From positions 1 through 60,892 of the forward strand of contig NZ_JALAGU010000048.1 of the NCBI RefSeq assembly GCF_022712275.1: a stretch of DNA of 60,892 nt, in the 5' to 3' direction. Position numbers and translations under genes: made by a program. This DNA comes from Corynebacterium sp. (GTDB lineage: Bacteria > Actinomycetota > Actinomycetes > Mycobacteriales > Mycobacteriaceae). How positions within the stretch are numbered: the stretch's first letter is position 1; each line of letters begins with the position of its first letter. The notes under the pieces were generated by a model, which ran no database searches, was not told where the DNA came from, and saw nothing but the letters and a program-made list of their open reading frames with translations. Below, one piece after another: positions 1 through 7,291 of this stretch.

Positions 1-40
1 CCACTGTTCTCCCTGTCCCCACCTCCCCCACCAGCTGACA

Positions 41-60
41 CCCCGGGTCCGAGCCCGGGG
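41..60. terminator. GC-rich hairpin before the first gene
   Basis: Inverted repeat CCCCGGG (41-47) and CCCGGGG (54-60) around a 6-nt loop. It may terminate a gene lying to the left of the window, or sit in the leader of the first gene. No T-run follows, so the role is uncertain. Confidence 0.35.
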
Positions 61-75
61 AGAACGGAAACCCCG

Positions 76-819
76 ATGCCCGGACCAGCCTCCACCGACC
101 TGAAAAGCCGGACCACCGTCCTCGTCTCTGTCCTGTGCGCCGCACTGGTCACGGCAGTGATCATCACCGTCGGCGTCATCGCCCTGCAGCGCTCCGGCGG
201 GGACGGCGACACCACGGTGCCGGTCGGCTCCGACGGGCAGTCCGCGGAATCGCAGGCGCCTGCCATGTCCAGCTCCGCCACCTCCACATCCTCTGCAGCA
301 CCGTCGGCAACGCCCTCAAGGTCCGCCTCGGGATCGGCGTCCGCCCCGGCACCCGATGCATCGACCGGCGCAGCTACCGGCGGGGCCTCGGCCGGCGAAC
401 CGGCGGAAGGCAGAGGAAGCACCGGCGATACAGCCGACGCAGGCACCACCGACGGCACAGACAGCGTACCCACCCCGGGCACCGACGAACTCACCGACAT
501 CGTCCACCTGCTCACCGCGTCCGACGCCACCGACGCCGAGAAGGAGAAGTACCTCGAGTCCACCGACGCCCTCATCGTCCCGCAGACCGTCTCACGCGTC
601 GGACTCTTCCGCGCACCCCGCGGCGGATCCGAGATCACCGGCCCCGTCGAACGCGACGGCGACACAGTCACCGCCCACCTCAACGCCTGGTCACAGGGAA
701 TACCCGATGTGTCGTTGCCGATCACCTTCGTCTACCGCGACGGAACATGGCGACTGTCCAGCGCCTCGGTCTGTACCGGCGTCCGCACCGTCGGCCTGCC
801 CGTCTACTGCAACGCCTGA
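76..819 (+). CDS. Membrane-anchored protein with MTB12-like C-terminal domain
   Basis: The 247-residue protein has a short cytoplasmic N-terminus and one hydrophobic segment (about residues 15-37). A long Ser/Thr/Ala/Gly linker follows (about 38-135), then a folded extracytoplasmic domain. The domain ends with a G-x-W-x-L-S-x-x-S-x-C motif that resembles the low-molecular-weight antigen MTB12 family of mycolate bacteria. A second protein with the same layout and ending lies at 22086-22898 on the minus strand. The start is supported by the purine-rich stretch 58-70. An ABC exporter begins 6 bp downstream, so cotranscription is likely. The molecular function of this family is not known; the family assignment rests on motif recall. 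Confidence 0.7.
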   Translation: MPGPASTDLKSRTTVLVSVLCAALVTAVIITVGVIALQRSGGDGDTTVPVGSDGQSAESQAPAMSSSATSTSSAAPSATPSRSASGSASAPAPDASTGAATGGASAGEPAEGRGSTGDTADAGTTDGTDSVPTPGTDELTDIVHLLTASDATDAEKEKYLESTDALIVPQTVSRVGLFRAPRGGSEITGPVERDGDTVTAHLNAWSQGIPDVSLPITFVYRDGTWRLSSASVCTGVRTVGLPVYCNA

Positions 820-825
820 GCCGCC

Positions 826-1557
826 ATGATCACCACCACCGACCTGACCTGTACCTTCGGACGGCGCCGACCTGTCACCCCGCTGCGGGGCATCACCCAG
901 ACCTTCCCCGACGGCCGGGTCACCTACGTCCTCGGACTCAACGGCACCGGCAAGTCCACCCTGCTGCGTCTGCTGTGCGGGGTGCGGCGTCCCACCGCGG
1001 GGCGCGTCCTCGTCGACGGGAGAGCACCGGACGCCTGGCCCGCCCCGGGGCGCCGGACCGGCATGTTCCTCGACACCGCCGCCGTGCACCCCGGCCACAC
1101 CGGACGCCGTCACCTCCGGTGGCTCGCCGCCGCCTCCGGGCTGGACGCCGCCGAGGTCGACCGTCGGCTCACCGACGTGGGGCTCGACGTTGTCGCCGAT
1201 GACGCGGTGTCCGGGTACTCCCTGGGGATGCGCCAGCGTCTCGGCATCGCCGGCGCACTGCTCGGCGACCCGCCCAATGTGATCCTCGACGAGCCGCTCA
1301 ACGGCCTCGACATCGCCGGGGTGCTGTGGCTGCGCCGTCTGCTCCGTGGACTGGCCGCCGACGGGCGGTGCGTCATCGTCGCGAGTCACCACCTCAGCGA
1401 GGTCGAGCTGTCCGCGGACGCCGTTATGCTGCTCGAAGCCGGACACACCGTGGCCGCCGGTCCGCTCGACGAGGTGCGCGGGGAACATTCCAGTCTGGAG
1501 GACGCCGTGGTCGCCCTCGTCCCCCGCGCGGCCGGTTCCGCGGAGGTGCGGCGATGA
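826..1557 (+). CDS. ABC transporter ATP-binding protein
   Basis: The 243-residue nucleotide-binding protein has a Walker A G-L-N-G-T-G-K-S-T at residues 37-45, a signature-like S-L-G-M-R-Q-R-L and a Walker B with I-L-D-E-P-L-N-G-L-D. The H-loop His lies in A-S-H-H-L. The order fits the CcmA/DrrA class of exporter ATPases. It overlaps the following permease by 4 bp (ATGA), so the two are translationally coupled and form one transporter. The substrate cannot be told from sequence. Association with the preceding MTB12-like protein is by position only. Confidence 0.9.
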   Translation: MITTTDLTCTFGRRRPVTPLRGITQTFPDGRVTYVLGLNGTGKSTLLRLLCGVRRPTAGRVLVDGRAPDAWPAPGRRTGMFLDTAAVHPGHTGRRHLRWLAAASGLDAAEVDRRLTDVGLDVVADDAVSGYSLGMRQRLGIAGALLGDPPNVILDEPLNGLDIAGVLWLRRLLRGLAADGRCVIVASHHLSEVELSADAVMLLEAGHTVAAGPLDEVRGEHSSLEDAVVALVPRAAGSAEVRR

Positions 1558-2357
1558 GTGCGTTCCTGCGTAGTGCCCGGGCCGAGGCCGTGCGTCTCGG
1601 CGGACGCCGGGGACCGCTGCTCCGGGCGTCCCTCCCCCTGGGCCTGGTCCTCCCGCTGCTGGTCAGTGTTGTCGTCGCCGCCGTCGCAGAGAAGCTGCAC
1701 GGCGATCCGGGAGACGGGTCCGGTGGACTCGGCGAGGCCCTGATCCGGGTCCGCGAGGTAGGCACCACGAACTCGCTGTACTGGGTGATCTCGTTGGGGA
1801 TCACGGTGCATGCGGTGGTCGCGGCCTACGCCCAGGCGACGTCCACCCGCGGTGCGGTCGGTGAGCTGCGACGGCACCTCCTGCCCCGTATCCGGTGGGA
1901 TCTTCCCGCGCGCTGGGCCGTCACGGGTGCGGTCGCGGCCCTGTCTTCGCTGGTGGCGGTGGTCACCCTGCTCGTGACGCTGCCGGCACTGTTCCCCGGT
2001 GTGTACGGGACGGTGTCCATCGGGTCGGACGCCGGGCTGCGGTTCCTGTGGACGGTGCCGCTGTACGCGGTGGCCGCGTCCGGCATCGGGGTGGGGCTCG
2101 GCGCACTGGTGCGGGTGCCGGCAGCTGCGGTCGCTGTGCTGACACTGTGGTCACTGCTCGTCGAGAGCGCCCTGGTCTACATCCCGAAGGGTGCCGACCT
2201 GCTGGGGTGGATGCCCTTTCTCAACGGGCAGTACGCGACGGGGCAGGATATCGCCCTGGAACCGGCCTGGGGACCGGACGGCGCGCTGCTCTATGTCTTC
2301 CTCGTTGCTGCAGTGCTGGTGGGCACCGGAACAGTGGCACTACGAAAAATACTGTGA
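1554..2357 (+). CDS. ABC transporter permease
   Basis: The protein has 267 residues and several hydrophobic segments, the first near residues 22-45 and others in the middle and C-terminal third. It is the membrane partner of the ATPase encoded just upstream. The start is the ATG inside the ATGA overlap at 1554; longer reading upstream in this frame lies inside the ATPase gene. No soluble domain is visible. It is probably an ABC-2-like exporter permease, which is an inference from its partner and size. Confidence 0.8.
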   Translation: MSAFLRSARAEAVRLGGRRGPLLRASLPLGLVLPLLVSVVVAAVAEKLHGDPGDGSGGLGEALIRVREVGTTNSLYWVISLGITVHAVVAAYAQATSTRGAVGELRRHLLPRIRWDLPARWAVTGAVAALSSLVAVVTLLVTLPALFPGVYGTVSIGSDAGLRFLWTVPLYAVAASGIGVGLGALVRVPAAAVAVLTLWSLLVESALVYIPKGADLLGWMPFLNGQYATGQDIALEPAWGPDGALLYVFLVAAVLVGTGTVALRKIL

Positions 2358-2605
2358 CGACATAACAGGTGACCGTTCGGCGGTACCTGATGGCGATACT
2401 GTCAGCAAAATCACCCCCGGCACCCCCCGGAGGCCAGAAGTGTGGAATGCATCACATCCACTGAAAAAGGTGGGTCTGACATGGTTCTTTGCAGGAAAGA
2501 TCCGGCGTGGCCGGCGCAGATCCGATGCAGAATGCTCTGGTCGTCACAGCGGGGGTCTTGTTAGCGTCCCGTCACACCTTTTCCCCGACCGGAAGGATCT
2601 GCCCC
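2358..2605 (+). promoter_or_regulatory. Upstream region of the alcohol dehydrogenase gene
   Basis: This 248-bp stretch has no convincing gene. It holds a GlxR-like site at 2441-2456 and a Shine-Dalgarno GGAAGG at 2591-2596, which fixes the ATG at 2606 against possible in-frame starts further upstream. Confidence 0.5.
2441..2456. promoter_or_regulatory. GlxR-like (CRP-type) operator
   Basis: The 16-mer TGTGGAATGCATCACA matches the corynebacterial GlxR consensus TGTGANNTANNTCACA at 10 of 12 defined positions, with both half-sites TGTG and TCACA intact. It lies 150 bp upstream of the alcohol dehydrogenase start. GlxR is known to control alcohol metabolism genes in C. glutamicum; control here is inferred. 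Confidence 0.6.
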
Positions 2606-3631
2606 ATGACCGATACGTTCACCGGAGCTGTCGTCGAGGAGTTCGGCGCCCCCGTCGTCGTCAAGGACGTCGAACTGCCCACTCCCGGACACAACCAGGC
2701 TCTCGTCAAGCTCATCGCCTCCGGCATCTGCCACACCGACCTCCACGCCGCCCACGGCGACTGGCCGGTCAAGCCCGAGCCCCCGTTCATTCCCGGCCAC
2801 GAAGGTGTCGGTGAGGTCGTCGAGCTCGGACCCGGCGACCACACCGTGAAGGTCGGCGACATCGTCGGCAACGCCTGGCTCTGGTCCGCCTGCGGGAACT
2901 GTGACCAGTGCCTGAAGGGCTGGGAGACGCTCTGCCCGAACGCGGAGTACGGCGGATACACCGTCGACGGTTCCTTCGGCACCTACATGCTCGTCGACAC
3001 CCGCTTCGCCCCGAAGATCCCGGAAGGCGCTGACCCGCTGGAGGTCGCCCCGATCCTCTGCGCCGGCGTCACCGTCTACAAGGGCCTCAAGGTCTCCGAG
3101 ACGAAGCCCGGCCAGTTCATGGTCATCTCCGGTGTCGGTGGTCTCGGTCACCTCGCCGTGCAGTACGCCAAGGCCATGGGCATGCGCGTCATCGCCGTCG
3201 ACATCGCCGATGAGAAGCTGGCGCTGGCGAAGAAGCACGGTGCGGAGTTCACCGTCAACGCCGCCGAGGTCGACCCGGCCGAGGCCGTGCAGGAGTACAC
3301 CGACGGCGGTGCCCACGGCATCCTCGTCACCGCGGTGCACCCCCAGGCGTTCGGCCAGGCGATCAACATGGCCCGCCGCGCCGGCACCATCGTCTTCAAC
3401 GGCCTGCCCCCGGGAGAGTTCCCCGCCCCGATCTTCGACATCGTGCTCAAGGGTCTGACGATCCGCGGCTCGCTCGTCGGTGACCGCCAGGACCAGGTCG
3501 AGGCGCTGGACTTCTATGCCCGTGGCCTCATCCACCCGACGGTGACCGAGTGCCGCCTCGATGACGTCAACGAGGTCTTCACCAACATGGAGAAGGGCAA
3601 GATCGACGGACGTATGGCGATCCGCTACTGA
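2606..3631 (+). CDS. adhP: Zinc-dependent alcohol dehydrogenase
   Basis: This 341-residue enzyme of the medium-chain family oxidises primary alcohols to aldehydes with NAD+. Catalytic zinc ligands are visible as C42 in G-I-C-H-T-D and H65-E66 in P-G-H-E-G. The structural zinc cysteines are C96, C99, C102 and C110. The Rossmann motif G-V-G-G-L-G follows near residue 175. Length and motifs fit AdhP/AdhA of actinobacteria. The start is set by GGAAGG at 2591-2596. It is monocistronic, with a strong palindromic terminator downstream and a GlxR-like site upstream. The aldehyde dehydrogenase at 38472-40013 could take the next step. Confidence 0.93.
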   Translation: MTDTFTGAVVEEFGAPVVVKDVELPTPGHNQALVKLIASGICHTDLHAAHGDWPVKPEPPFIPGHEGVGEVVELGPGDHTVKVGDIVGNAWLWSACGNCDQCLKGWETLCPNAEYGGYTVDGSFGTYMLVDTRFAPKIPEGADPLEVAPILCAGVTVYKGLKVSETKPGQFMVISGVGGLGHLAVQYAKAMGMRVIAVDIADEKLALAKKHGAEFTVNAAEVDPAEAVQEYTDGGAHGILVTAVHPQAFGQAINMARRAGTIVFNGLPPGEFPAPIFDIVLKGLTIRGSLVGDRQDQVEALDFYARGLIHPTVTECRLDDVNEVFTNMEKGKIDGRMAIRY

Positions 3632-3654
3632 TCCGCTGCTTACCCCCTCCTGCG

Positions 3655-3684
3655 GATGTCCACCGATGTCCACCGATGTCCGAG
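3655..3684. repeat. Three tandem 10-bp units after adhP
   Basis: Two exact copies of GATGTCCACC (3655-3664, 3665-3674) and a third diverged copy follow the stop codon. They are outside any gene and just before the terminator palindrome. No function is evident. Confidence 0.6.
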
Positions 3685-3699
3685 ATGTCCGCAGTACGT

Positions 3700-3741
3700 A
3701 GCGTGAGGCTGTTCTGACCCGGGTCAGAACAGCCTCACGCT
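3700..3741. terminator. 42-bp perfect palindrome, bidirectional terminator
   Basis: Positions 3700-3720 and 3721-3741 are exact reverse complements, 21 bp per arm with no spacer; the left arm begins AGCGTGAGGCTG. It sits between the convergent adhP and YdeI-like genes and can end transcripts from both sides. Confidence 0.8.
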
Positions 3742-3788
3742 GCGCGTTGCCGACATTGCGTAGTGCCGATACGGCGGGACGGTCGCTG

Positions 3789-4106
3789 TCACGCCCTGCC
3801 CGTGCGCTCGCGGTGCTTGCAGCCCGGCCAGCAGCAGGGACGCCGCTTCCCCTCCTCCAGTTCCTCACAGGTCCGACGGATACGTCGGTTACGGGTCCTG
3901 GCCTGCTTGGCGTCCCCGACCCAGCAGATGAACTCGTTGCGCCCCAACGGGGTGCACGCCTCCCACAGATCGAGGACGCTGCGGGCGACCGCCGGGCTGC
4001 CGTCGTCGCCCTCGCCACGGTCGCCGCCGAGGATCGCTGCGCGCAGGTCATCGGGCAGTTCGTGGACGACACCACCGGAGACGACCACTTCACTCACGTC
4101 ACTCAT
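3789..4106 (-). CDS. YdeI/OmpD-associated family protein
   Basis: This 105-residue protein has the pattern of the YdeI/OmdA family: a short strand region, V-H-E-L-P-D-D-L, a block around T-P-L-G-R-N-E-F-I-C-W-V and a basic helix with K-Q-A-R-T-R-N-R-R-I. Members are linked to envelope integrity and bacteriocin protection, but the biochemical role is unclear. I chose the ATG at 4106. It is preceded by TAGCGT (4114-4119 on the minus strand) with 7 nt between, the leaderless arrangement seen across this window. A GTG two codons earlier is possible. Confidence 0.75.
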   Translation of the reverse strand: MSDVSEVVVSGGVVHELPDDLRAAILGGDRGEGDDGSPAVARSVLDLWEACTPLGRNEFICWVGDAKQARTRNRRIRRTCEELEEGKRRPCCWPGCKHRERTGRA

Positions 4107-4139
4107 GGACACGACGCTACCGGATCCGGGCGGGATTCA

Positions 4140-4172
4140 CTCACACCCAGTCACACACCCAGTCACACATCA
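4140..4172. repeat. CACACCCAGT repeats upstream of the YdeI-like gene
   Basis: The unit ACACCCAGTCACAC occurs twice with overlapping CACA tracts, between the YdeI-like gene and the end of the next minus-strand gene. There is also a GCAGATCTGC palindrome at 4214-4223. No function can be assigned. Confidence 0.4.
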
Positions 4173-4285
4173 GTGCACGCGGGAACGCTGGCGTGTAATC
4201 ATTCACACACTCCGCAGATCTGCTGCACGGCGGAAGGCGGGGAGGAGTCACCGAGGAAACGGGAAACAGCAGGCGGAGGAAACAC

Positions 4286-5146
4286 CTACACCCGGTAGCG
4301 TTGCACCGCGGTCCAGGTCGGGTCGACCTCATCATCGAGGGACGCCTCGCCGAGTTCCCAGGTGGAGACCGTGGCGCGCAGGGAGTTGAGGATGTGGTCG
4401 AGGTCGGCTCCACCAGCCATGTCGGCACTGTCACCTGCGCCGATACCCAGGTAGTAGTGCAGCGTCACCGCATCCTGCCGGCCCACGCCATCCAGTCCGG
4501 CCCCGGGTTCACCGGTCCCGGCACCCTCCTGGTGGACCACAGCGACGAGCAGCCCCGCACGGTTCTCCCGGACGGTGGCCGACAGGGCGTCCTCCAGCGC
4601 GAGAACGGTGGAGCGGACCTGCGCGCCGGTGAGCTCCGTCGAGCGGAACGGGTCGATATGCAGCGTCACCGCGACATGGTGGTTACGGCCCGGGGCGACC
4701 GTCGGCGCCAGCGGCACGATCGTGCGCACCACCGCGTCCGCCCCGTTGACTTCCATGCGCAGCTCGGTGTGCGTCGGATGCCCGTCCGGATCCTTCGCGG
4801 AGGACGCCATGCGCGTCACGAGCCCGCACAGGTCAGCCATGCTCACGGCACGGTCCGGGCTATGGTCGGTGACCTCGATCGAACCGATCCAGGTCGCGAC
4901 AGTCGCGGTACCCAGGGCGTCCTCCAGCAGCTGACGCGCCACCGCCGGGTCCGGGGTGGCGTCCTCGCCAGAAGACATGGCAGAGGGAGCGGCATCCGGA
5001 GAAACAGCTGCACCGAACAGTCCCGCACGCAGCGCCGCGGTCTTCGCCGAGCCCCACTGCGGGTGCCACACCGTCACATGGATGATGCTGTGTCCTGCTC
5101 GGATGCCGATGCAGCAGTCGGCGGGGTCATACAGGCGCTCACTCAC
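4286..5146 (-). CDS. Conserved hypothetical protein coupled to metB
   Basis: I do not recognise a family for this 286-residue soluble protein. There is no signal peptide or membrane segment. The N-terminal half has a mixed strand region (C-C-I-G-I-R-A-G-H-S-I-I-H-V), then a helical middle and a C-terminal part ending in a T-W-T-A-V-Q-R-Y segment. Its ATG overlaps the metB stop by 4 bp (ATGA), so it is translated from the metB message. That context hints at a role near sulfur amino acid metabolism, but nothing in the sequence proves it. Confidence 0.7.
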   Translation of the reverse strand: MSERLYDPADCCIGIRAGHSIIHVTVWHPQWGSAKTAALRAGLFGAAVSPDAAPSAMSSGEDATPDPAVARQLLEDALGTATVATWIGSIEVTDHSPDRAVSMADLCGLVTRMASSAKDPDGHPTHTELRMEVNGADAVVRTIVPLAPTVAPGRNHHVAVTLHIDPFRSTELTGAQVRSTVLALEDALSATVRENRAGLLVAVVHQEGAGTGEPGAGLDGVGRQDAVTLHYYLGIGAGDSADMAGGADLDHILNSLRATVSTWELGEASLDDEVDPTWTAVQRYRV

Positions 5147-6411
5147 AGAGCGTCGAGCGCCTGGGTGAGGTCGGCGATCAGGTCGTCGATGTCCTCGATG
5201 CCGATGGAGATGCGCACCAGGTCATCGGGCACCTCGAGGGCGGAGCCGGCGGCGGACTGGTGGGTCATCTTCGACGGGTGCTCCAGCAGGGACTCCACAC
5301 CACCGAGCGACTCCGCCAGGCAGATCAGCCGGGTGGACTCGCAGAACTTCAGGGCGGCGTCTTCCCCTCCGGCGAAGCGGACAGAGACCATCGCGCCGAA
5401 GCCCTTCATCTGCTGCGCGGCGATGTCGTGGCCGGGGTGGTCCGACAGGCCCGGGTAGAGGACGGTGTGGATCTCGGGCCGGGACTGCAGGAACTCGGCG
5501 ACAGCCTGGGCGTTCGCACAGTGGCGGTCCATGCGCACGCCGAGGGTCTTGATCCCGCGGTAGGTGAGGTAGGCGTCGAAGGGGCCGGGCACCGCACCCA
5601 CGCCACCCTGCAGGAACAGCAGTTCACCGTCGAGATCCTCGTCATTGGTGACGACCACACCGCCGACCACGTCGGAATGTCCGCCGAGGTACTTCGTGGT
5701 GGAGTGCATGACGACGTCCGCGCCGAGGGCCAGCGGATTCTGCAGGTAGGGGCTGGCGAAGGTGTTGTCGACGACAAGCTTCGCACCGTGGCCGGCGTCC
5801 TTGATCGCGGCGGCGGTGGCGGCGATGTCGGTGATGCCGAGCATCGGGTTGGTCGGCGTTTCCAGCCAGACCAGCTTCGTCTCCGGACCCAGTGCCCCGA
5901 CAATCTGGGCGGTGTCGGCGGTGTCGACGATGGAGCAGGTGACGCCCCACTCCTTGTAGGTGGTGTCGATGAGGCGGAAGGTTCCGCCGTAGGCGTCGGA
6001 TCCGAGGATCAGGTGGTCGCCGGGACGCAGCAGGGCACGCAGCAGGGTGTCGGTGGCGGCCATGCCGGAGCCGAAGGCGCGGCCGAAGCGGGCACCTTCG
6101 AGGGCGGCGACGGCCTGCTCGACGGCGGTGACGGTCGGGTTGCCGCAGCGGGAGTACTCGAAACCGCCGCGGAGCTGCGCCACCCCGTCCTGGGCGTAGG
6201 TGGTGGAGGTGTAGACGGGCACGTTGACCGCACCGGTCTGGCCGTCCGGCTCGTAACCGGAGTGGATGGCGTTGGTGTTGAACCCGAAGGGGCGGCCGGT
6301 GGCGTCGGTCAGCCGGGCCGCGGCCGTGAGTGCGGCCTCGCGTCGCGCGGCGGTACCGGCGTCCGCCCGGTTCTCGTGCTCGGCGTGCTGTGCCTGATCG
6401 GCGCTGGTCAT
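5143..6411 (-). CDS. metB: Cystathionine gamma-synthase
   Basis: This 422-residue PLP enzyme of the Cys/Met metabolism family joins an O-acylated homoserine and cysteine to give cystathionine in methionine synthesis. Visible marks are the N-terminal N-A-I-H-S-G-Y-E-P and V-Y-T-S-T-T-Y-A-Q, and the PLP lysine in H-S-T-T-K-Y-L-G-G-H. The C-terminal block S-L-G-G-V-E-S-L-L-E-H-P also fits. Cystathionine beta- or gamma-lyase is the alternative within this fold. The ATG at 6411 has an AGGAGA ribosome site 6-11 bp upstream. A McbR-like operator lies in its promoter. Confidence 0.9.
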   Translation of the reverse strand: MTSADQAQHAEHENRADAGTAARREAALTAAARLTDATGRPFGFNTNAIHSGYEPDGQTGAVNVPVYTSTTYAQDGVAQLRGGFEYSRCGNPTVTAVEQAVAALEGARFGRAFGSGMAATDTLLRALLRPGDHLILGSDAYGGTFRLIDTTYKEWGVTCSIVDTADTAQIVGALGPETKLVWLETPTNPMLGITDIAATAAAIKDAGHGAKLVVDNTFASPYLQNPLALGADVVMHSTTKYLGGHSDVVGGVVVTNDEDLDGELLFLQGGVGAVPGPFDAYLTYRGIKTLGVRMDRHCANAQAVAEFLQSRPEIHTVLYPGLSDHPGHDIAAQQMKGFGAMVSVRFAGGEDAALKFCESTRLICLAESLGGVESLLEHPSKMTHQSAAGSALEVPDDLVRISIGIEDIDDLIADLTQALDAL

Positions 6412-6487
6412 CGGGTGTTCTCCTGGGTGCTTCTCGTCGTTGCCCCGGGTCGACGTTCCGGGACAGTGCATGCGCAGGCCATCCTAT

Positions 6488-6503
6488 CGGACAGAGCTGT
6501 CTG
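6488..6503. promoter_or_regulatory. McbR-like operator between metB and the acetyltransferase gene
   Basis: The site reads CGGAC-N6-GTCTG, close to the McbR consensus TAGAC-N6-GTCTA that represses methionine genes in C. glutamicum. It lies directly upstream of a TAGGAT -10-like box for metB (minus strand, 6481-6486). A direct repeat CTGTCTGGCA occurs at 6498-6507 and 6521-6530, the second copy touching the plus-strand start codon. Confidence 0.5.
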
Positions 6504-6529
6504 GCACGGCGTCCGGCATACTGTCTGGC

Positions 6530-7159
6530 ATGGTTGAATCTGATCCTGCCGCCGTGCCCGCTGCTCCGGACGCCGCCCTCCGTGCTGAGGTGGACGCCGA
6601 TCCGCGCTCCATGTGGGACCGCATGGTCGCCGGGGAGCTGTACCACGCCGATGACCCGGAGATCGCCGCCGCGGGCCTGGCCGCCCGTTCGGCATGCTGG
6701 AAACTGGGTCAGACCGACCCGGCGGACGTGGCGTCCTACGAGGAAATACTGAGCGACCTGCTCGGCTCGGTCGGGAAGGACGCCGTGGTCTGGCCCGGGC
6801 TGCGGGTGGACTACGGGCCGAACATCCACCTGGGTGATCGCGTGTTCCTCAACGTGGACGCCACGATCCTCGACGTCTGCCCGGTGCGTATAGGTAAGGA
6901 CACGCGGATCGGGCCGGGCGTGCAGCTCCTCACGCCGCTGCACCCGCTGACCGACCATGCGCTGCGCGCGACGGGCTGGGAGTACGGGGCGCCGATCACC
7001 ATCGGCGAGAACTGCTGGTTCGGCGGGAATGTCACGGTATGTGCCGGGGTGACCATCGGCGACAACGTGGTCGTCGGTGCGGGTGCCGTGGTGACCCGCG
7101 ATCTGCCGTCCGGGGTGCTGGCCGTGGGGACGCCGGCGCGGGTGGTCCGGGAACTGTAG
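6530..7159 (+). CDS. Maltose/galactoside O-acetyltransferase family protein
   Basis: The 209-residue protein has an N-terminal Mac domain (M-W-D-R-M-V-A-G-E-L-Y, about residues 28-38) followed by left-handed beta-helix hexapeptide repeats. The catalytic-type histidine lies in T-P-L-H-P-L. It is expected to transfer acetyl from acetyl-CoA to a sugar hydroxyl. The ATG at 6530 is preceded by TACTGT (6519-6524) and no ribosome site, consistent with a leaderless message. It diverges from metB across about 118 bp. The true acceptor cannot be told. Confidence 0.85.
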   Translation: MVESDPAAVPAAPDAALRAEVDADPRSMWDRMVAGELYHADDPEIAAAGLAARSACWKLGQTDPADVASYEEILSDLLGSVGKDAVVWPGLRVDYGPNIHLGDRVFLNVDATILDVCPVRIGKDTRIGPGVQLLTPLHPLTDHALRATGWEYGAPITIGENCWFGGNVTVCAGVTIGDNVVVGAGAVVTRDLPSGVLAVGTPARVVREL

Positions 7160-7239
7160 GACAGCGGGCACCTGCGCGCCAAAAGGTCAGGGGTAGCAAC
7201 TTAACACCGGTGCCGACCCCCGGTAACAGGAGAACCGGG

Positions 7240-7249
7240 CAACCGGTTG
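7240..7249. promoter_or_regulatory. CAACCGGTTG palindrome before the large secreted protein
   Basis: A perfect 10-bp palindrome lies 42 bp upstream of the chosen start, with a second palindrome CACCGGTG at 7205-7212. They may form an operator. No matching regulator is encoded nearby. Confidence 0.3.
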
Positions 7250-7291
7250 GTGCGGGTGAAGTTTCTACTCCGCCACCGAAAGGCTCCCTGC

